Part shown: positions 1 through 8,186 of the stretch, in pieces
Layout of the letters: each line of letters starts with the position of its first letter
How positions within the stretch are numbered: position 1 is the stretch's first letter
Source of the DNA: Gammaproteobacteria bacterium HGW-Gammaproteobacteria-3
Lineage (GTDB): Bacteria > Pseudomonadota > Gammaproteobacteria > Methylococcales > Methylomonadaceae
DNA length: 40,820 bases
Reading direction: 5' to 3'
Assembly: GCA_002843155.1 (NCBI GenBank)
Contig: PGZD01000068.1
Location: 1-40,820, forward strand
Made by a program: the position numbers and the translations under genes
Notes under the pieces: model-generated
Seen by the model: only the letters and a program-made list of their open reading frames with translations
Database searches by the model: none
Told to the model about the DNA's origin: nothing

Positions 1-70
1 AGGGTTCTTTTTCATGGCACGATCTCCAGTCAGGGTAGGGCTCAGGTTCGACTAACCGAAGGGTCAAAAG

Positions 71-967
71 TTGCTGAGACTTATGGGTAATCAGGAAAAT
101 ATTAATACCGTATTCGGCACCCGTGATGAAATGAGTTCGCTGTTTGGCATCGCCAAAATAAGCCCCGGAATAGGTTGTCTTCTAAACGATGCCTGGTCGG
201 TAGGCGCCAGCCTGGCAGTCACCTATGCCAGCGTCAAACAAAAATTTTTCCCTGATACTTCAGTGGGCGAGCAGTTCGCCGGTTATAAGCTCGACGATGC
301 CACCTCACTCAAGGCAGGGTTCAAACTAGGCGTTCAATATCGTGTCAATCCATCTCTGACTCTGGCCGCGACTTATACGGAAAAAACCAAATTGCCCTTG
401 ACCGGGGGCAAGCTGGATGCCAATTTTTCCGGATTGGGACTTGGCGTGGTCAGGTACGACAACGCCAGCATCAAAGGCTTGGCGCTACCCCGCGAAATTG
501 CGCTGGGTGTGGCGTTCAAACCAAGTCAGGATTGGTTATTATCGTTCAAACTCAACTGGATCAACTGGAGTGACGCAATCAAAACCGTCACCTTGCGCGC
601 TAGTCGCCCCGACAATGCCTTGGCACCTGCAGTTTTTCAGATCGTAACGCCCGGTGATTGGAAAGACCAGTGGGTATTTGCCAGCGGATTGGCTTATAAC
701 TGGGATGAAAAAACTACGCTTTATGCCGGACACAATTACGGGCGCAATCCGGTTCCGGTACAAAATTCCAGCCCGCTATTAGCGGCAATCCTGGAACATC
801 ATGTCACCTTGGGAGTGGCACGAAAAATCAACGCACAATGGCAACTGAGTGGTGGTTTTGAATATTTGCTGCCGGTCAAAGAGAACTTCAGCAATCCTTT
901 ATTCGGCGATGCCCAGTTAAGAAACGAAGCATTATTCCTGCATCTTATGATCAGTCGCCGCTGGTAG
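71..967 (+). pseudogene. 5'-truncated FadL/OmpP1-family outer membrane porin
   Basis: The product resembles the C-terminal two thirds of FadL/TodX-type beta-barrels, which carry long-chain fatty acids or hydrocarbons across the outer membrane. Visible are alternating amphipathic strands, repeated aromatic residues and a C-terminal aromatic (final residues SRRW). Full-length members have about 400-450 residues with a signal peptide, an N-terminal hatch and an NPAGM-like motif. None of these is present here. The open frame starts at a TTG (71) or ATG (83) and is preceded by an in-frame TAA at 53-55. The first 70 bases do not encode the expected upstream barrel strands in any frame, so the 5' end was probably lost by rearrangement rather than by one frameshift. 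Family assignment is fairly secure; whether any product is made is doubtful. Confidence 0.65.
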
Positions 968-1180
968 TTTAGGAACGTGCATTTTATAACTTGTGCAACT
1001 GGCTTGTTTTTTGTCCGTCTTCTGCGTTGCCTACAGGGATGTAGGTAAGTGGACATCTGATATGACAGGTCAGATTTACCCCGTAGACGTTATCCCGGAA
1101 AACCAGGTTTATTCAAAAAAATAATGCCGTATCGAAGTCAAGCTTTTTTTAAATTTAAACAGTTACATAGCTCACTATCG

Positions 1181-2359
1181 CTAAGTTTGCACGCCTTGAA
1201 CCCAACAGACTTTATCCTGATCGTCCCGAAGCAGTTCAGTGTCAAAACCGAACAGCACACCCAACCAAATGAAAACTATCCAGGCCAGAATGCCGAAAGG
1301 CAAGTAACCCAGGTATCCCAGCAGCGGCATTTCAGCGAAAATATGAATAACATTGACATAAGGAATATCGTATATCCAGTAATTGGGGTTGGTTACCGGT
1401 TGTACCGGATGGGCGCTGCCCCAATTCCATACTTCCCAAAAAAAACCATTGAATAATGCGCTGAGCGCCATCAGCAAGGCAGGCCCCCAGTTACCTTCGG
1501 CAATGGCAGTCAATGGGTTGCTTATGCCTTTTCTGATAAGCTGCCCCGAAAAAATCGCCAGGGGTCCAATCCACATTACCCAAAACAGCGGATAGGGAAA
1601 AAACACCACAGCAAATATCAAAATAAAACCACCCCAAAGCAATAGTCCGCCAGGTAAGACTATTTTGGGTCCATAACGATAACGACTGGACAAACCGGGA
1701 AAACTGTTGAGCAGGGTATACCATTCAAAAATAACGGGCCAAACTGTGGTGTAGGCAGTCAAGTACAACAACACGACCATGCCATGACCGAGCTCCGGCA
1801 TCATGCTGTTGGGATAGTACCAGTTACCCAGCGCAAAATAATCGAAATATTCGAAATAAAACCAACCCACCAATGACACCGTAGCGCTGATAAGTAAAGT
1901 TTTGGGACGCTCCGCCAACAGCGAATAACCGCCACTGCGGTGATACACCAGTCCATCCAGAACGAGGATAAAGCCCCACCACAAAGGCGTGAAAGCGTAG
2001 TAGACCCAGTCACCAAAAACTGTGGCCCGCGCCCACATCAACCACCAGAAAAACAACGTCAATGCCGCACCCAACCAAAACCAAATCGGAAAGTGTGCGG
2101 GAGCAGGCTTGGGTGGCGGAACCGGAATAGTGAAGCCAAACCATCGCGGAAACAGCAAAAAGAGTACGACAACAGCTTCCACCAAACCCAGAATGATGAA
2201 GATCATCAAACTGAAACCGGGAGGATTTTCCACGAACAATGGAGGAAAAACACCGAAACCAGGCGGCAAATGAGTTTCGGGATAGGCAAACCAGGCCGCC
2301 ACAAGCGGTAATATGACCGATAACACGATTGGCCAAAGCAGACTACGGATTCGTTGCAT
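1181..2359 (-). CDS. Polytopic membrane protein of unknown function
   Basis: The protein has 392 residues and about ten hydrophobic segments. I do not recognise the family. It is very rich in Trp, Phe and Tyr, with conserved-looking loop motifs such as FTPLWWGFILVLDGLVYHR in the middle, WFYFEYFDYFALGNWYYP shortly after, and GFFWEVWNWGSAHP plus HIFAEMPLLGYLGYLPFG near the C-terminus. The layout suggests two related halves of transmembrane helices joined by aromatic loops. No nucleotide-binding, heme or metal motif is obvious. A Pro-rich cytoplasmic-looking linker (VPPPKPAPAHFP) follows the second helix. It stands alone on the minus strand, 128 bp downstream of the diguanylate cyclase gene. ATG at 2357-2359 is the natural start, with basic residues before the first helix. 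An enzyme or a transporter are both possible. Confidence 0.75.
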   Translation of the reverse strand: MQRIRSLLWPIVLSVILPLVAAWFAYPETHLPPGFGVFPPLFVENPPGFSLMIFIILGLVEAVVVLFLLFPRWFGFTIPVPPPKPAPAHFPIWFWLGAALTLFFWWLMWARATVFGDWVYYAFTPLWWGFILVLDGLVYHRSGGYSLLAERPKTLLISATVSLVGWFYFEYFDYFALGNWYYPNSMMPELGHGMVVLLYLTAYTTVWPVIFEWYTLLNSFPGLSSRYRYGPKIVLPGGLLLWGGFILIFAVVFFPYPLFWVMWIGPLAIFSGQLIRKGISNPLTAIAEGNWGPALLMALSALFNGFFWEVWNWGSAHPVQPVTNPNYWIYDIPYVNVIHIFAEMPLLGYLGYLPFGILAWIVFIWLGVLFGFDTELLRDDQDKVCWVQGVQT

Positions 2360-2487
2360 TTTTCACCTCGTTAGTTATACTCATCACGTTTCATATTTCG
2401 GTAGTGCCTATTTATCTCAGGACGCCCTAAAAGGACGAACTCAAAACCTGCCTTTGATTTATCGCACAGAGGTACAGTATCCCTCAA

Positions 2488-4113
2488 CTACTGTTTTTCC
2501 ATATCTTCGTGGCGACTGCGTTTGCGCAAACGCTTATTTTGGTACATACGGACATCCGCCATGTGTTTGAGTTTTGCCGAATCCCGGGCTTCGTGAACAT
2601 GCGCCGAACCGCAACTGGCGCCTGCCGATTCAAAGCCATTGGCTCTCATATCGGCAGTGGCCAGCGCCAATCTGCTCTCGACCCACGCCACATCGCCGTG
2701 TTCACAGATAATAGCGAACTCGTCGCCGCCCAAACGATACGCCCGCGCCCGGCCTCCCAGATGTTCGCTCAGGTAACGGGCGAGTGCGCTCAACAAGGCG
2801 TCTCCGCATTCATGTCCGAACCGGTCGTTATAATATTTGAGGCTATCCATATCGATGAAAGTCAGACTGCCTTGTTGCGGGAGGTTGACCAACGCCTCTT
2901 CCAATGCTGCACGATTGGGCAAACCGGTCAGATTATCAGTATGGGCAAGATACATGCTATGGTTCATACGTTTGACAGCGTCGTCTTTTTCATGGGCAAG
3001 CTGCGCAAGTTGATAAGACAAAACCAGCGCCAGCAACAAGACTTCTATCGCCACCGAAAACAACCCAAGATGTTCGATATACAAAGCAGAGACGCTGGAA
3101 CCGTTGGCCGAAATAGACATGACACCCAATACAAAAAATGTCCCGATGGCACATAAATACAAGCGGGCGCTCTTACTCCCATCCCGTGAACGAGCAATGC
3201 CGGCAACCAAACCATAAACCAAAAACAAGCCGACACCATAACGATCGATTTCCATTGACCAGTTCGGCATGGCAGCAGCCAAAACCATCAGCCCGCCCAA
3301 CAGAGCCAATATCATCAGTCCGACCGTATACAGGCGCGGATGGCTATCATACCGTATTTCCAGCAAGGCCATGACAAACAGAACATAGGCGATATTGGAA
3401 AACAAGATGGGAAGACTGACCAGATAAAACCAGTGCATGCCGAACAGTTCTGAAAACATCAACAGCCCCGAACCGTTGAACAGCAGATTGCCCAGAATGA
3501 ACAGCGAGTACATCGCCGCAGATAAATTCCAGCGCGCCACAGATTGCGCGGCGTAATAACACAGCAAACCAAGAAACAGGCCCAAACCCAGCAAGGTCAG
3601 GGCATTTCCGGGCTTGATTGCCTGCCGATAAAGATCCAGCGTATTCAAATAGGGCTGTGGATGGGCCAGAAAAAACGGAGAATTCAATTCGGTCAGCAGG
3701 CGATAATGACCGGCGGCAAGCTCGATTTCACGCCCGTGTCGCAGAAAAAAAGGATTGATCGCAGGGCTTTCGATACCGCCTTGCCTATCGGCAATCGGGT
3801 GTCTCTGTGCATCGAGAACGATATGGCGGAAATAACCGATGATACTGGTATTCTTAAAATCAATCACATACCGTCCCGGTATTTTTATCTCGAAATCTGC
3901 CTGCTGCCAAAAATGACCACCCGTCAAATTAACTTGTGTCACCGGCTTAAGCCCCGTCATCGCAAGATCGGCCTGCCCTTGATAACCCCAATCTCCCGGC
4001 GCTTGATACCAGAATCCTGTAAGCTCGCGCGCATCGGCCAGACAAGCACCCGACCACACCATAAGGCAGATGGTCAGGTAAAGTATCACTTTTGCTGCCA
4101 TACGTCTGAGCAT
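2488..4113 (-). CDS. Membrane-anchored diguanylate cyclase (7TM sensor plus GGDEF)
   Basis: A predicted cyclic-di-GMP synthase of 541 residues. An N-terminal signal-like segment (residues 1-27) is followed by a periplasmic beta-rich domain of about 140 residues, then roughly seven transmembrane helices (about 170-375), a short coiled segment and a GGDEF domain. This order matches the 7TMR-DISM sensor architecture. The GGDEF domain opens with the usual DNLTGLPNRAAL motif, and the signature GGDEF is intact at residues 462-466, so catalysis is expected. The allosteric inhibitory I-site (RxxD, five residues before GGDEF) is absent: the sequence there is GGRARAYRL. The enzyme may therefore escape product inhibition. 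ATG at 4111-4113 is used; an in-frame ATG four codons later is an alternative. The ligand of the periplasmic domain cannot be told from sequence. Confidence 0.88.
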   Translation of the reverse strand: MLRRMAAKVILYLTICLMVWSGACLADARELTGFWYQAPGDWGYQGQADLAMTGLKPVTQVNLTGGHFWQQADFEIKIPGRYVIDFKNTSIIGYFRHIVLDAQRHPIADRQGGIESPAINPFFLRHGREIELAAGHYRLLTELNSPFFLAHPQPYLNTLDLYRQAIKPGNALTLLGLGLFLGLLCYYAAQSVARWNLSAAMYSLFILGNLLFNGSGLLMFSELFGMHWFYLVSLPILFSNIAYVLFVMALLEIRYDSHPRLYTVGLMILALLGGLMVLAAAMPNWSMEIDRYGVGLFLVYGLVAGIARSRDGSKSARLYLCAIGTFFVLGVMSISANGSSVSALYIEHLGLFSVAIEVLLLALVLSYQLAQLAHEKDDAVKRMNHSMYLAHTDNLTGLPNRAALEEALVNLPQQGSLTFIDMDSLKYYNDRFGHECGDALLSALARYLSEHLGGRARAYRLGGDEFAIICEHGDVAWVESRLALATADMRANGFESAGASCGSAHVHEARDSAKLKHMADVRMYQNKRLRKRSRHEDMEKQ

Positions 4114-4666
4114 TGAGTTAAAGCCACTGTTTGATTATTGAGGATACTTCCTGGACTCTTCCTGACGGCAATCGGACGACCTGGACATGACGTCCATCTG
4201 TTTAATTATCGACCGTCGCTTCAAATTCTGCATAAAACCTTTCGAAATCCGGACATAACTACCTATTTTACCCTCATAGTCAATGGTTTTTTCGTTCGTC
4301 TTGATCCAGTCTTAACATTCTGAAATCATAAGATATTGAAAAACATGTAACAATAAATTTTATGACACTATAAAGTTAAATTCGGCATAATTTTAAATTC
4401 TTTTATTTCAATCGCATAGGACATAGGCACTAGATTTGTTAAAGCGGGTTGAGTTTGGCAAAGGCTTCATTATAGTGGCTGCCGAGAATTCTTGATTACA
4501 ATGCTAAGAAATCGACGCAAACGGTGTTAATATATCGACCGAGCTTTAGCTGTTTGAGCGGCGATCTCAAAAATTGCCCACGCTTTGACAAACCGGCAAA
4601 GCCCCGCACACGACTTCTTGGTCCTTGACCGGACATTATTTCAACTATAATTACAAGAGTTTGACT
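4114..4666. other. Long AT-rich intergenic region with a possible promoter
   Basis: This 553-bp stretch separates the divergent cyclase gene from the transketolase-family gene and encodes no convincing protein. It is clearly richer in A and T than the flanking genes, as expected for a control region serving both. The best promoter-like pair on the plus strand is TTGAGT (4449-4454) and TATAGT (4471-4476) with a 16-bp spacer, about 190 bp before the downstream ATG. No riboswitch or repeat family was recognised. Confidence 0.4.
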
Positions 4667-6571
4667 ATGACTACTTTCCCGATCGATTTAGGCGCTTATC
4701 AGCGTATTTCCTTAAACACCAGCACAGCTACCCTGACCGACGCACAACGTACCAGCCTGAAGGCCAATATTCAGTTGTGCCGCGATGCCATCGTGTTTTT
4801 TACCGCGACCGGCGCAGCCCGTGGCGTTGGCGGCCATACAGGCGGCCCTTTCGATACCGTGCCGGAAGTCATGCTTCTTGACGCCTTGTTCCGGGGCGCA
4901 GCAGATCGCTATGTGCCTGTTTTCTTCGATGAAGCAGGACATCGTGTCGCCACGCAATATCTGATGTCAACTTTGAACGGCGACCTTCCGGCAGAACAAC
5001 TGATGCGTTACCGTGAAGCGCATTCGCACTTGCCGGGGCACCCTGAGCTCGGTTTCACACCCGGCGTTAAATTCAGCTCGGGGCGTTTAGGCCACATGTG
5101 GCCTTATGTCAATGGCGTGGCTATAGCCAACCCCGGCAAAGTGCTGTTTTGCCTGGGTTCGGACGGCTCCCAACAGGAAGGCAACGACGCCGAAGCGGCA
5201 CGTTTCGCCGTGGCGCAAAAACTGAATGTCAAACTGATTATCGACGATAACGATGTCACGATTGCAGGTCACCCATCCCATTATTTATCCGGCTGCACCA
5301 CGGCCAAAACCCTCAACGGTCACGGCCTCCAAGTCCTGGAAGGCGACGGCGAGGATATCGATGATCTTTACCGGCGTATTTGCACCGCCGTCAACACGGC
5401 AGGTCCCATCGCACTGATTAACCACCGGCCGATGTGCCCCGGCATTGTAGGCCTGGAAGGCTCCACTCATGGCCATGATGTCATTTCCGTGAAACTGGCG
5501 ATCGAGTATCTTGAAGCGCATGGACAACAAGCTGCCGCCAATCATTTAAAAGGCATCAAAGCGCCTAAACAAGACTATGTGTTCAAAGGCTCCAGCGACA
5601 AATGGGATGCCAACCGTAACGTTTTCGGCGACGCCGCCGTCGCCATGCTGGGCCGCATGAGCGAATCCGAGCGCGTTGAAAAAGTACGGGTGATCGACAG
5701 CGACCTGGAAGGCTCCTGCGGCCTGAAAAAAATTCACGACGCCTATCCTGAAGTATTTATTTCTTCCGGCATCATGGAGCGCGGTAATTTCTCGGCAGCG
5801 GCCGGTTTCGGTATGGAACAGGGCAAACAAGGTATTTTCGGCACTTTCAGCGCTTTTCTGGAAATGTGTATTTCTGAAATCACCATGGCACGCCTGAACA
5901 ATTCCAACGTACTCAGCCACTTTTCCCATTCGGGAATTGACGACATGGCCGATAACACCTGTCATTTCGGCTTAAACAATATGTTTGCCGACAATGGCCT
6001 GAGTGATGGCTATGCCACCAACCTGTATTTTCCCGCCGATCCGAATCAGATGAAAGCCTGCGTGGAAAGTATTTTCTTTGATCCGGGCCTGCGTTTTATC
6101 TTTTCAACCCGCTCTAAAGTTCCCAGCATTCTGGATACCGACGGCAATGAATTCTTTGGTGGCGACTACCAATTTGTTTCCGGTAAAGATGAAGTCATCC
6201 GTGAAGGCACGCAAGGCTATATCGTCAGTTTCGGCGAATCCCTGTACCGCTCTCTGGATGCGGTAGAGCGCTTAAAAGAACAAGGCATCGATGTAGGTCT
6301 GATCAACAAGCCCACACTGAGCGCTATCGATGAAGACATGATGACTAAACTGGGACAATCACCGATGGTGCTGGTGGTTGAGTCCTTCAATCGCAAAACC
6401 GGCCTGGGCAGTCGTTTCGGCTCCTGGCTGCTGGAACGTGGTTACGCGCCCAAATACGCGCATCTGGGAACGCACAAAGAAGGCTGCGGCGGCCTTTGGG
6501 AACAATTCCCGCACCAGGGTATCGATCCTGCCGGCATTATGGGCAAAGTAAAAGAGCTGTTAAAAGCTTGA
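4667..6571 (+). CDS. Transketolase-family ThDP-dependent enzyme
   Basis: A 634-residue protein with transketolase architecture: N-terminal ThDP-binding (PP) domain, pyrimidine (Pyr) domain and C-terminal domain. The ThDP/Mg signature runs from GSDGSQQEGNDAEAARFA to IIDDND. The motif HSHLPGHPELGFTPGV matches the transketolase LPGHPE region, and a His in GGHTGG sits where transketolase has its first active-site His. The Pyr domain keeps a Glu (GIMERGNF) in the position of the catalytic glutamate. The NGHGS motif and the usual TTGPLGQG motif of standard transketolases are replaced (FDEAGHR; FSSGRLGHMWP), so this is a divergent member whose substrate is uncertain. A role in pentose phosphate or formaldehyde-assimilation rearrangements is possible. 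The ATG at 4667 is preferred over an upstream TTG (4625) because it begins the conserved length and has a weak AAGAG ribosome site. Confidence 0.82.
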   Translation: MTTFPIDLGAYQRISLNTSTATLTDAQRTSLKANIQLCRDAIVFFTATGAARGVGGHTGGPFDTVPEVMLLDALFRGAADRYVPVFFDEAGHRVATQYLMSTLNGDLPAEQLMRYREAHSHLPGHPELGFTPGVKFSSGRLGHMWPYVNGVAIANPGKVLFCLGSDGSQQEGNDAEAARFAVAQKLNVKLIIDDNDVTIAGHPSHYLSGCTTAKTLNGHGLQVLEGDGEDIDDLYRRICTAVNTAGPIALINHRPMCPGIVGLEGSTHGHDVISVKLAIEYLEAHGQQAAANHLKGIKAPKQDYVFKGSSDKWDANRNVFGDAAVAMLGRMSESERVEKVRVIDSDLEGSCGLKKIHDAYPEVFISSGIMERGNFSAAAGFGMEQGKQGIFGTFSAFLEMCISEITMARLNNSNVLSHFSHSGIDDMADNTCHFGLNNMFADNGLSDGYATNLYFPADPNQMKACVESIFFDPGLRFIFSTRSKVPSILDTDGNEFFGGDYQFVSGKDEVIREGTQGYIVSFGESLYRSLDAVERLKEQGIDVGLINKPTLSAIDEDMMTKLGQSPMVLVVESFNRKTGLGSRFGSWLLERGYAPKYAHLGTHKEGCGGLWEQFPHQGIDPAGIMGKVKELLKA

Positions 6572-6589
6572 TTCTTTTTTGCAACTTAT

Positions 6590-6614
6590 CCCCCTTTGAT
6601 AAAAAGGGGGTTTA
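6590..6614 (+). terminator. Probable rho-independent terminator after the transketolase-family gene
   Basis: Perfect inverted repeat: CCCCCTTT (6590-6597), loop GATAA, AAAGGGGG (6603-6610), followed by TTTAGG. It lies 19 bp after the stop codon. The trailing T-run is short, so it could also be a dispersed intergenic repeat. Confidence 0.6.
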
Positions 6615-6635
6615 GGTTAAGACGATACTATCACT

Positions 6636-6668
6636 GGGGGTAACATCCGGTGTAATCGTTTAGCCCCC
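6636..6668. repeat. Imperfect inverted repeat with G5/C5 arms
   Basis: GGGGGTAA at the left and TTTAGCCCCC at the right can pair around a loop of about 15 bases. It follows the terminator directly and marks the edge of the accessory patch. Its function is unknown; it may be a remnant of a mobile-element end. Confidence 0.4.
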
Positions 6669-6746
6669 ACCACTAAAAAGTAACATCCCAAGCCAAAACA
6701 TGAAAAGCTATAGGACATGACGTTGAGCGACTGAGACCTTAGCCAA

Positions 6747-7182
6747 ATGGGTACGGACTCTCTGGATGAAATGCCGGAAGGCGAGCTGCGTCCATTGAGT
6801 AAGCAACTAAAGCCGGACGCAGGATCGGTAGCCCAGGCCATAGCCGTAACCTGACCTTGCCGGTGACGCAGACGATTGCGCATCGCCTCGATGAAACGCC
6901 TTGGCAACGCTGTATCAGTGTTTGGACAGCGAGGGACAAGCCTTTGGTGAAGCCTTGTTATTGGCCATGATCCTGTTACTGCGCAACATTCATCGACTCC
7001 GCGAGTCGCCGCCGGAGGCGTTAGCCTTACGAGCGCTGAATCAAAACATGCCTGCCTTACTGCGTACACTGTGCGAAGCGCATCAGAGAGAACTGAATCC
7101 CTGGGAATTTATCGCTCAGGTACTGGCTGAACGCCGTAAAAATCAACCCGCTCCTCGTTTGCCTATGCCGGTTTTGGTGTGA
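6747..7182 (+). pseudogene. Degraded coding remnant, possibly from a transposase
   Basis: Coding-like sequence is spread over different plus-strand frames. A first piece starts at ATG 6747 and stops at 6854. A second, from about 6851, contains AHRLDETPWQRC. A third, from 6901 to the stop at 7182, has 93 codons and ends NPWEFIAQVLAERRKNQPAP. At least two frameshifts would be needed to join them. The last part is Leu-rich, and its Pro-rich basic tail recalls the C-terminal tails of some IS66-like transposases, but I cannot name the family with confidence. No intact terminal repeats were found. The piece ends exactly where the integron cassette region begins. It is a relic rather than a functional gene. 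Confidence 0.35.
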
Positions 7183-7493
7183 TGGGAACAAGGGGGCTGA
7201 ACGATTACGCACAAAGAGATATTTTGTTGCTTATTAATTCCGCAAACTGGAACGAAGAGTTTTATGGCCTATCGAGCGGGGCCATAGAACGATGGGTAAA
7301 TGCGAATCAAATCAAAAGACAAAGCGCATTAATTCAATTAACTCAAGAAGCAGCTAGCAAGCTTTTTTTCTTGTCGAATAAAAGCCAAGAGCAAATTACT
7401 GAAGAATATCGGGAGTTATCTCAAGAAGTACGGAGCTTAGCTGACAAAATTAAACACGAGATTTTGAATCCAAGAGGCCTAACAAAGCCATAA
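7179..7493 (+). CDS. Integron cassette ORF, hypothetical protein
   Basis: A 104-residue ORF of unknown function. It starts at GTG 7179 or the adjacent ATG 7182, and its stop codon lies inside the following attC site, the usual arrangement for a gene cassette. The product is hydrophilic and mostly helical. Its C-terminal half (SKSQEQITEEYRELSQEVRS) looks like an amphipathic or coiled-coil helix. Base composition is more A+T-rich than the neighbouring housekeeping genes, consistent with acquired DNA. The left boundary of the cassette is unclear: no GTTRRRY site was found immediately upstream, so the true start codon could be one of several downstream alternatives. No domain is recognised. Confidence 0.55.
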   Translation: MMGTRGLNDYAQRDILLLINSANWNEEFYGLSSGAIERWVNANQIKRQSALIQLTQEAASKLFFLSNKSQEQITEEYRELSQEVRSLADKIKHEILNPRGLTKP

Positions 7494-7576
7494 ACTCGGA
7501 CGTCAAAAAGCTGCGCCGCTCGTGCCTCGCTATGCACTATGCAGCTTTTTGCCTCCGGTTATGGCAAGCGTTAGGC
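7477..7576 (+). repeat. Integron attC recombination site 1
   Basis: A 100-bp attC site. The R'' box GCCTAAC (7477-7483) and R' box GTTAGGC (7570-7576) are perfect inverse complements and fit the RYYYAAC/GTTRRRY consensus. Inside, GCCATAAACTCGG pairs with CCGGTTATGGC leaving unpaired (extrahelical) bases, and AAAAAGCTGC pairs perfectly with GCAGCTTTTT around a variable loop. This paired-arm structure with bulged bases is how integron integrases recognise the folded bottom strand. Its orientation places the preceding ORF in the cassette it terminates. Confidence 0.93.
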
Positions 7577-7624
7577 CTTTGTTCGACATTGGCAGCAAAG
7601 CTCGGTAGAATTATTTTATTAGTT

Positions 7625-8054
7625 TTGAACGGTGGTCAGATCATAAATACACAACTCTTACAGCAAGCTCGTGTACTCGACATTGATGAGCAAATCGAAC
7701 TGGTTGAAGCCATATGGGATGGTATTGTTAGTCGTGGTGCCGCACCACCGTTGACCGAAGCGCAAAAAACGGAACTTGACCGCCGCCTCGCAGACCACCT
7801 TGCCAACCCCCCAGTGCAGAGTTCATCGAAGCAAGTGCGTGGTATGAGGCCAAGCGAGTTGGTCTTGCACTTGAGTTCATGGCTGAAATTGAACGTTGCG
7901 TGTCGCTGGTATTCTAAACAGCCTCTCCAGTTTGCCATTGTTCGTGCGGATATACGGCGTGTTGTTGCCAATCGTTTCCCGTACAACGTTTATTTTCGCG
8001 CAGAAGATCATCGCATCGTTGTCTTGGCGGTATTTCATGACAGCAAAGATCCCG
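7625..8054 (+). pseudogene. Decayed toxin-antitoxin cassette (addiction-module antitoxin fused to ParE/RelE-type toxin remnant)
   Basis: The first part encodes a typical small antitoxin of the unstable-antitoxin family: TQLLQQARVLDIDEQIELVE, EAIWDGI, then LTEAQKTELDRRLADHLANP. Its C-terminus, normally an acidic PWxEV-type tail, is missing. Toxin sequence follows at once in another frame from about 7812 (AEFIEASAWYEAKRVGLALE ... CVSLVF, stop at 7914). The toxin C-terminus then returns to the first frame (KQPLQFAIVRADIRRVV, RFPYNVYFRAEDHRIVVLAV, FHDSKDP). Thus a deletion joins antitoxin to toxin and a further indel splits the toxin. The antitoxin start is also poor: the expected ATG position reads ATA, and a TTG at 7625 is the nearest in-frame alternative. 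TA pairs are common in chromosomal integron arrays, where they stabilise them. This pair is inactive as it stands. Confidence 0.8.
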
Positions 8055-8055
8055 A

Positions 8056-8143
8056 ACCTAACATGCCGCAACCGGAGCGCGGTTATAATGCGATTTTATT
8101 TTTTCAGCTTTCCGTGCCGCGCCCGGTTAGCTCTACGTTGGAA
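8056..8143 (+). repeat. Integron attC recombination site 2 (degenerate R' box)
   Basis: An 88-bp attC-like structure directly after the toxin remnant. The R'' box is ACCTAAC (8056-8062) and the R' box is GTTGGAA (8137-8143), which departs from GTTRRRY only at its last base. The inner arms AACCGG (8070-8075) and CCGGTT are perfect complements, and adjacent GCGCGG/CCGCGC extends the stem with a bulge. A variable AT-rich loop lies between. The position at the end of the TA cassette and the orientation shared with the flanking sites support the call. Confidence 0.7.
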
Positions 8144-8186
8144 TGCCCGCTTTCAGAAAGACCAGTCGCACACAAGAATTTTATGA

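Noticed and set aside
1040-1105. Small inverted repeats with ACAGGGATGTAGG pattern downstream of the FadL fragment as a CRISPR or repeat array
   Set aside because: Only one or two short motifs, no regular spacing and no spacers; at most a dispersed intergenic repeat.
3544-4116. Long plus-strand ORF opposite the diguanylate cyclase gene
   Set aside because: It lies entirely antisense to a gene with clear motifs; its composition is that of a shadow frame and it has no ribosome site or domain.
6617-7069. 150-codon minus-strand ORF in the accessory patch
   Set aside because: No recognisable motif, Ser/Arg-rich shadow-like composition; the plus strand gives better coding sense.
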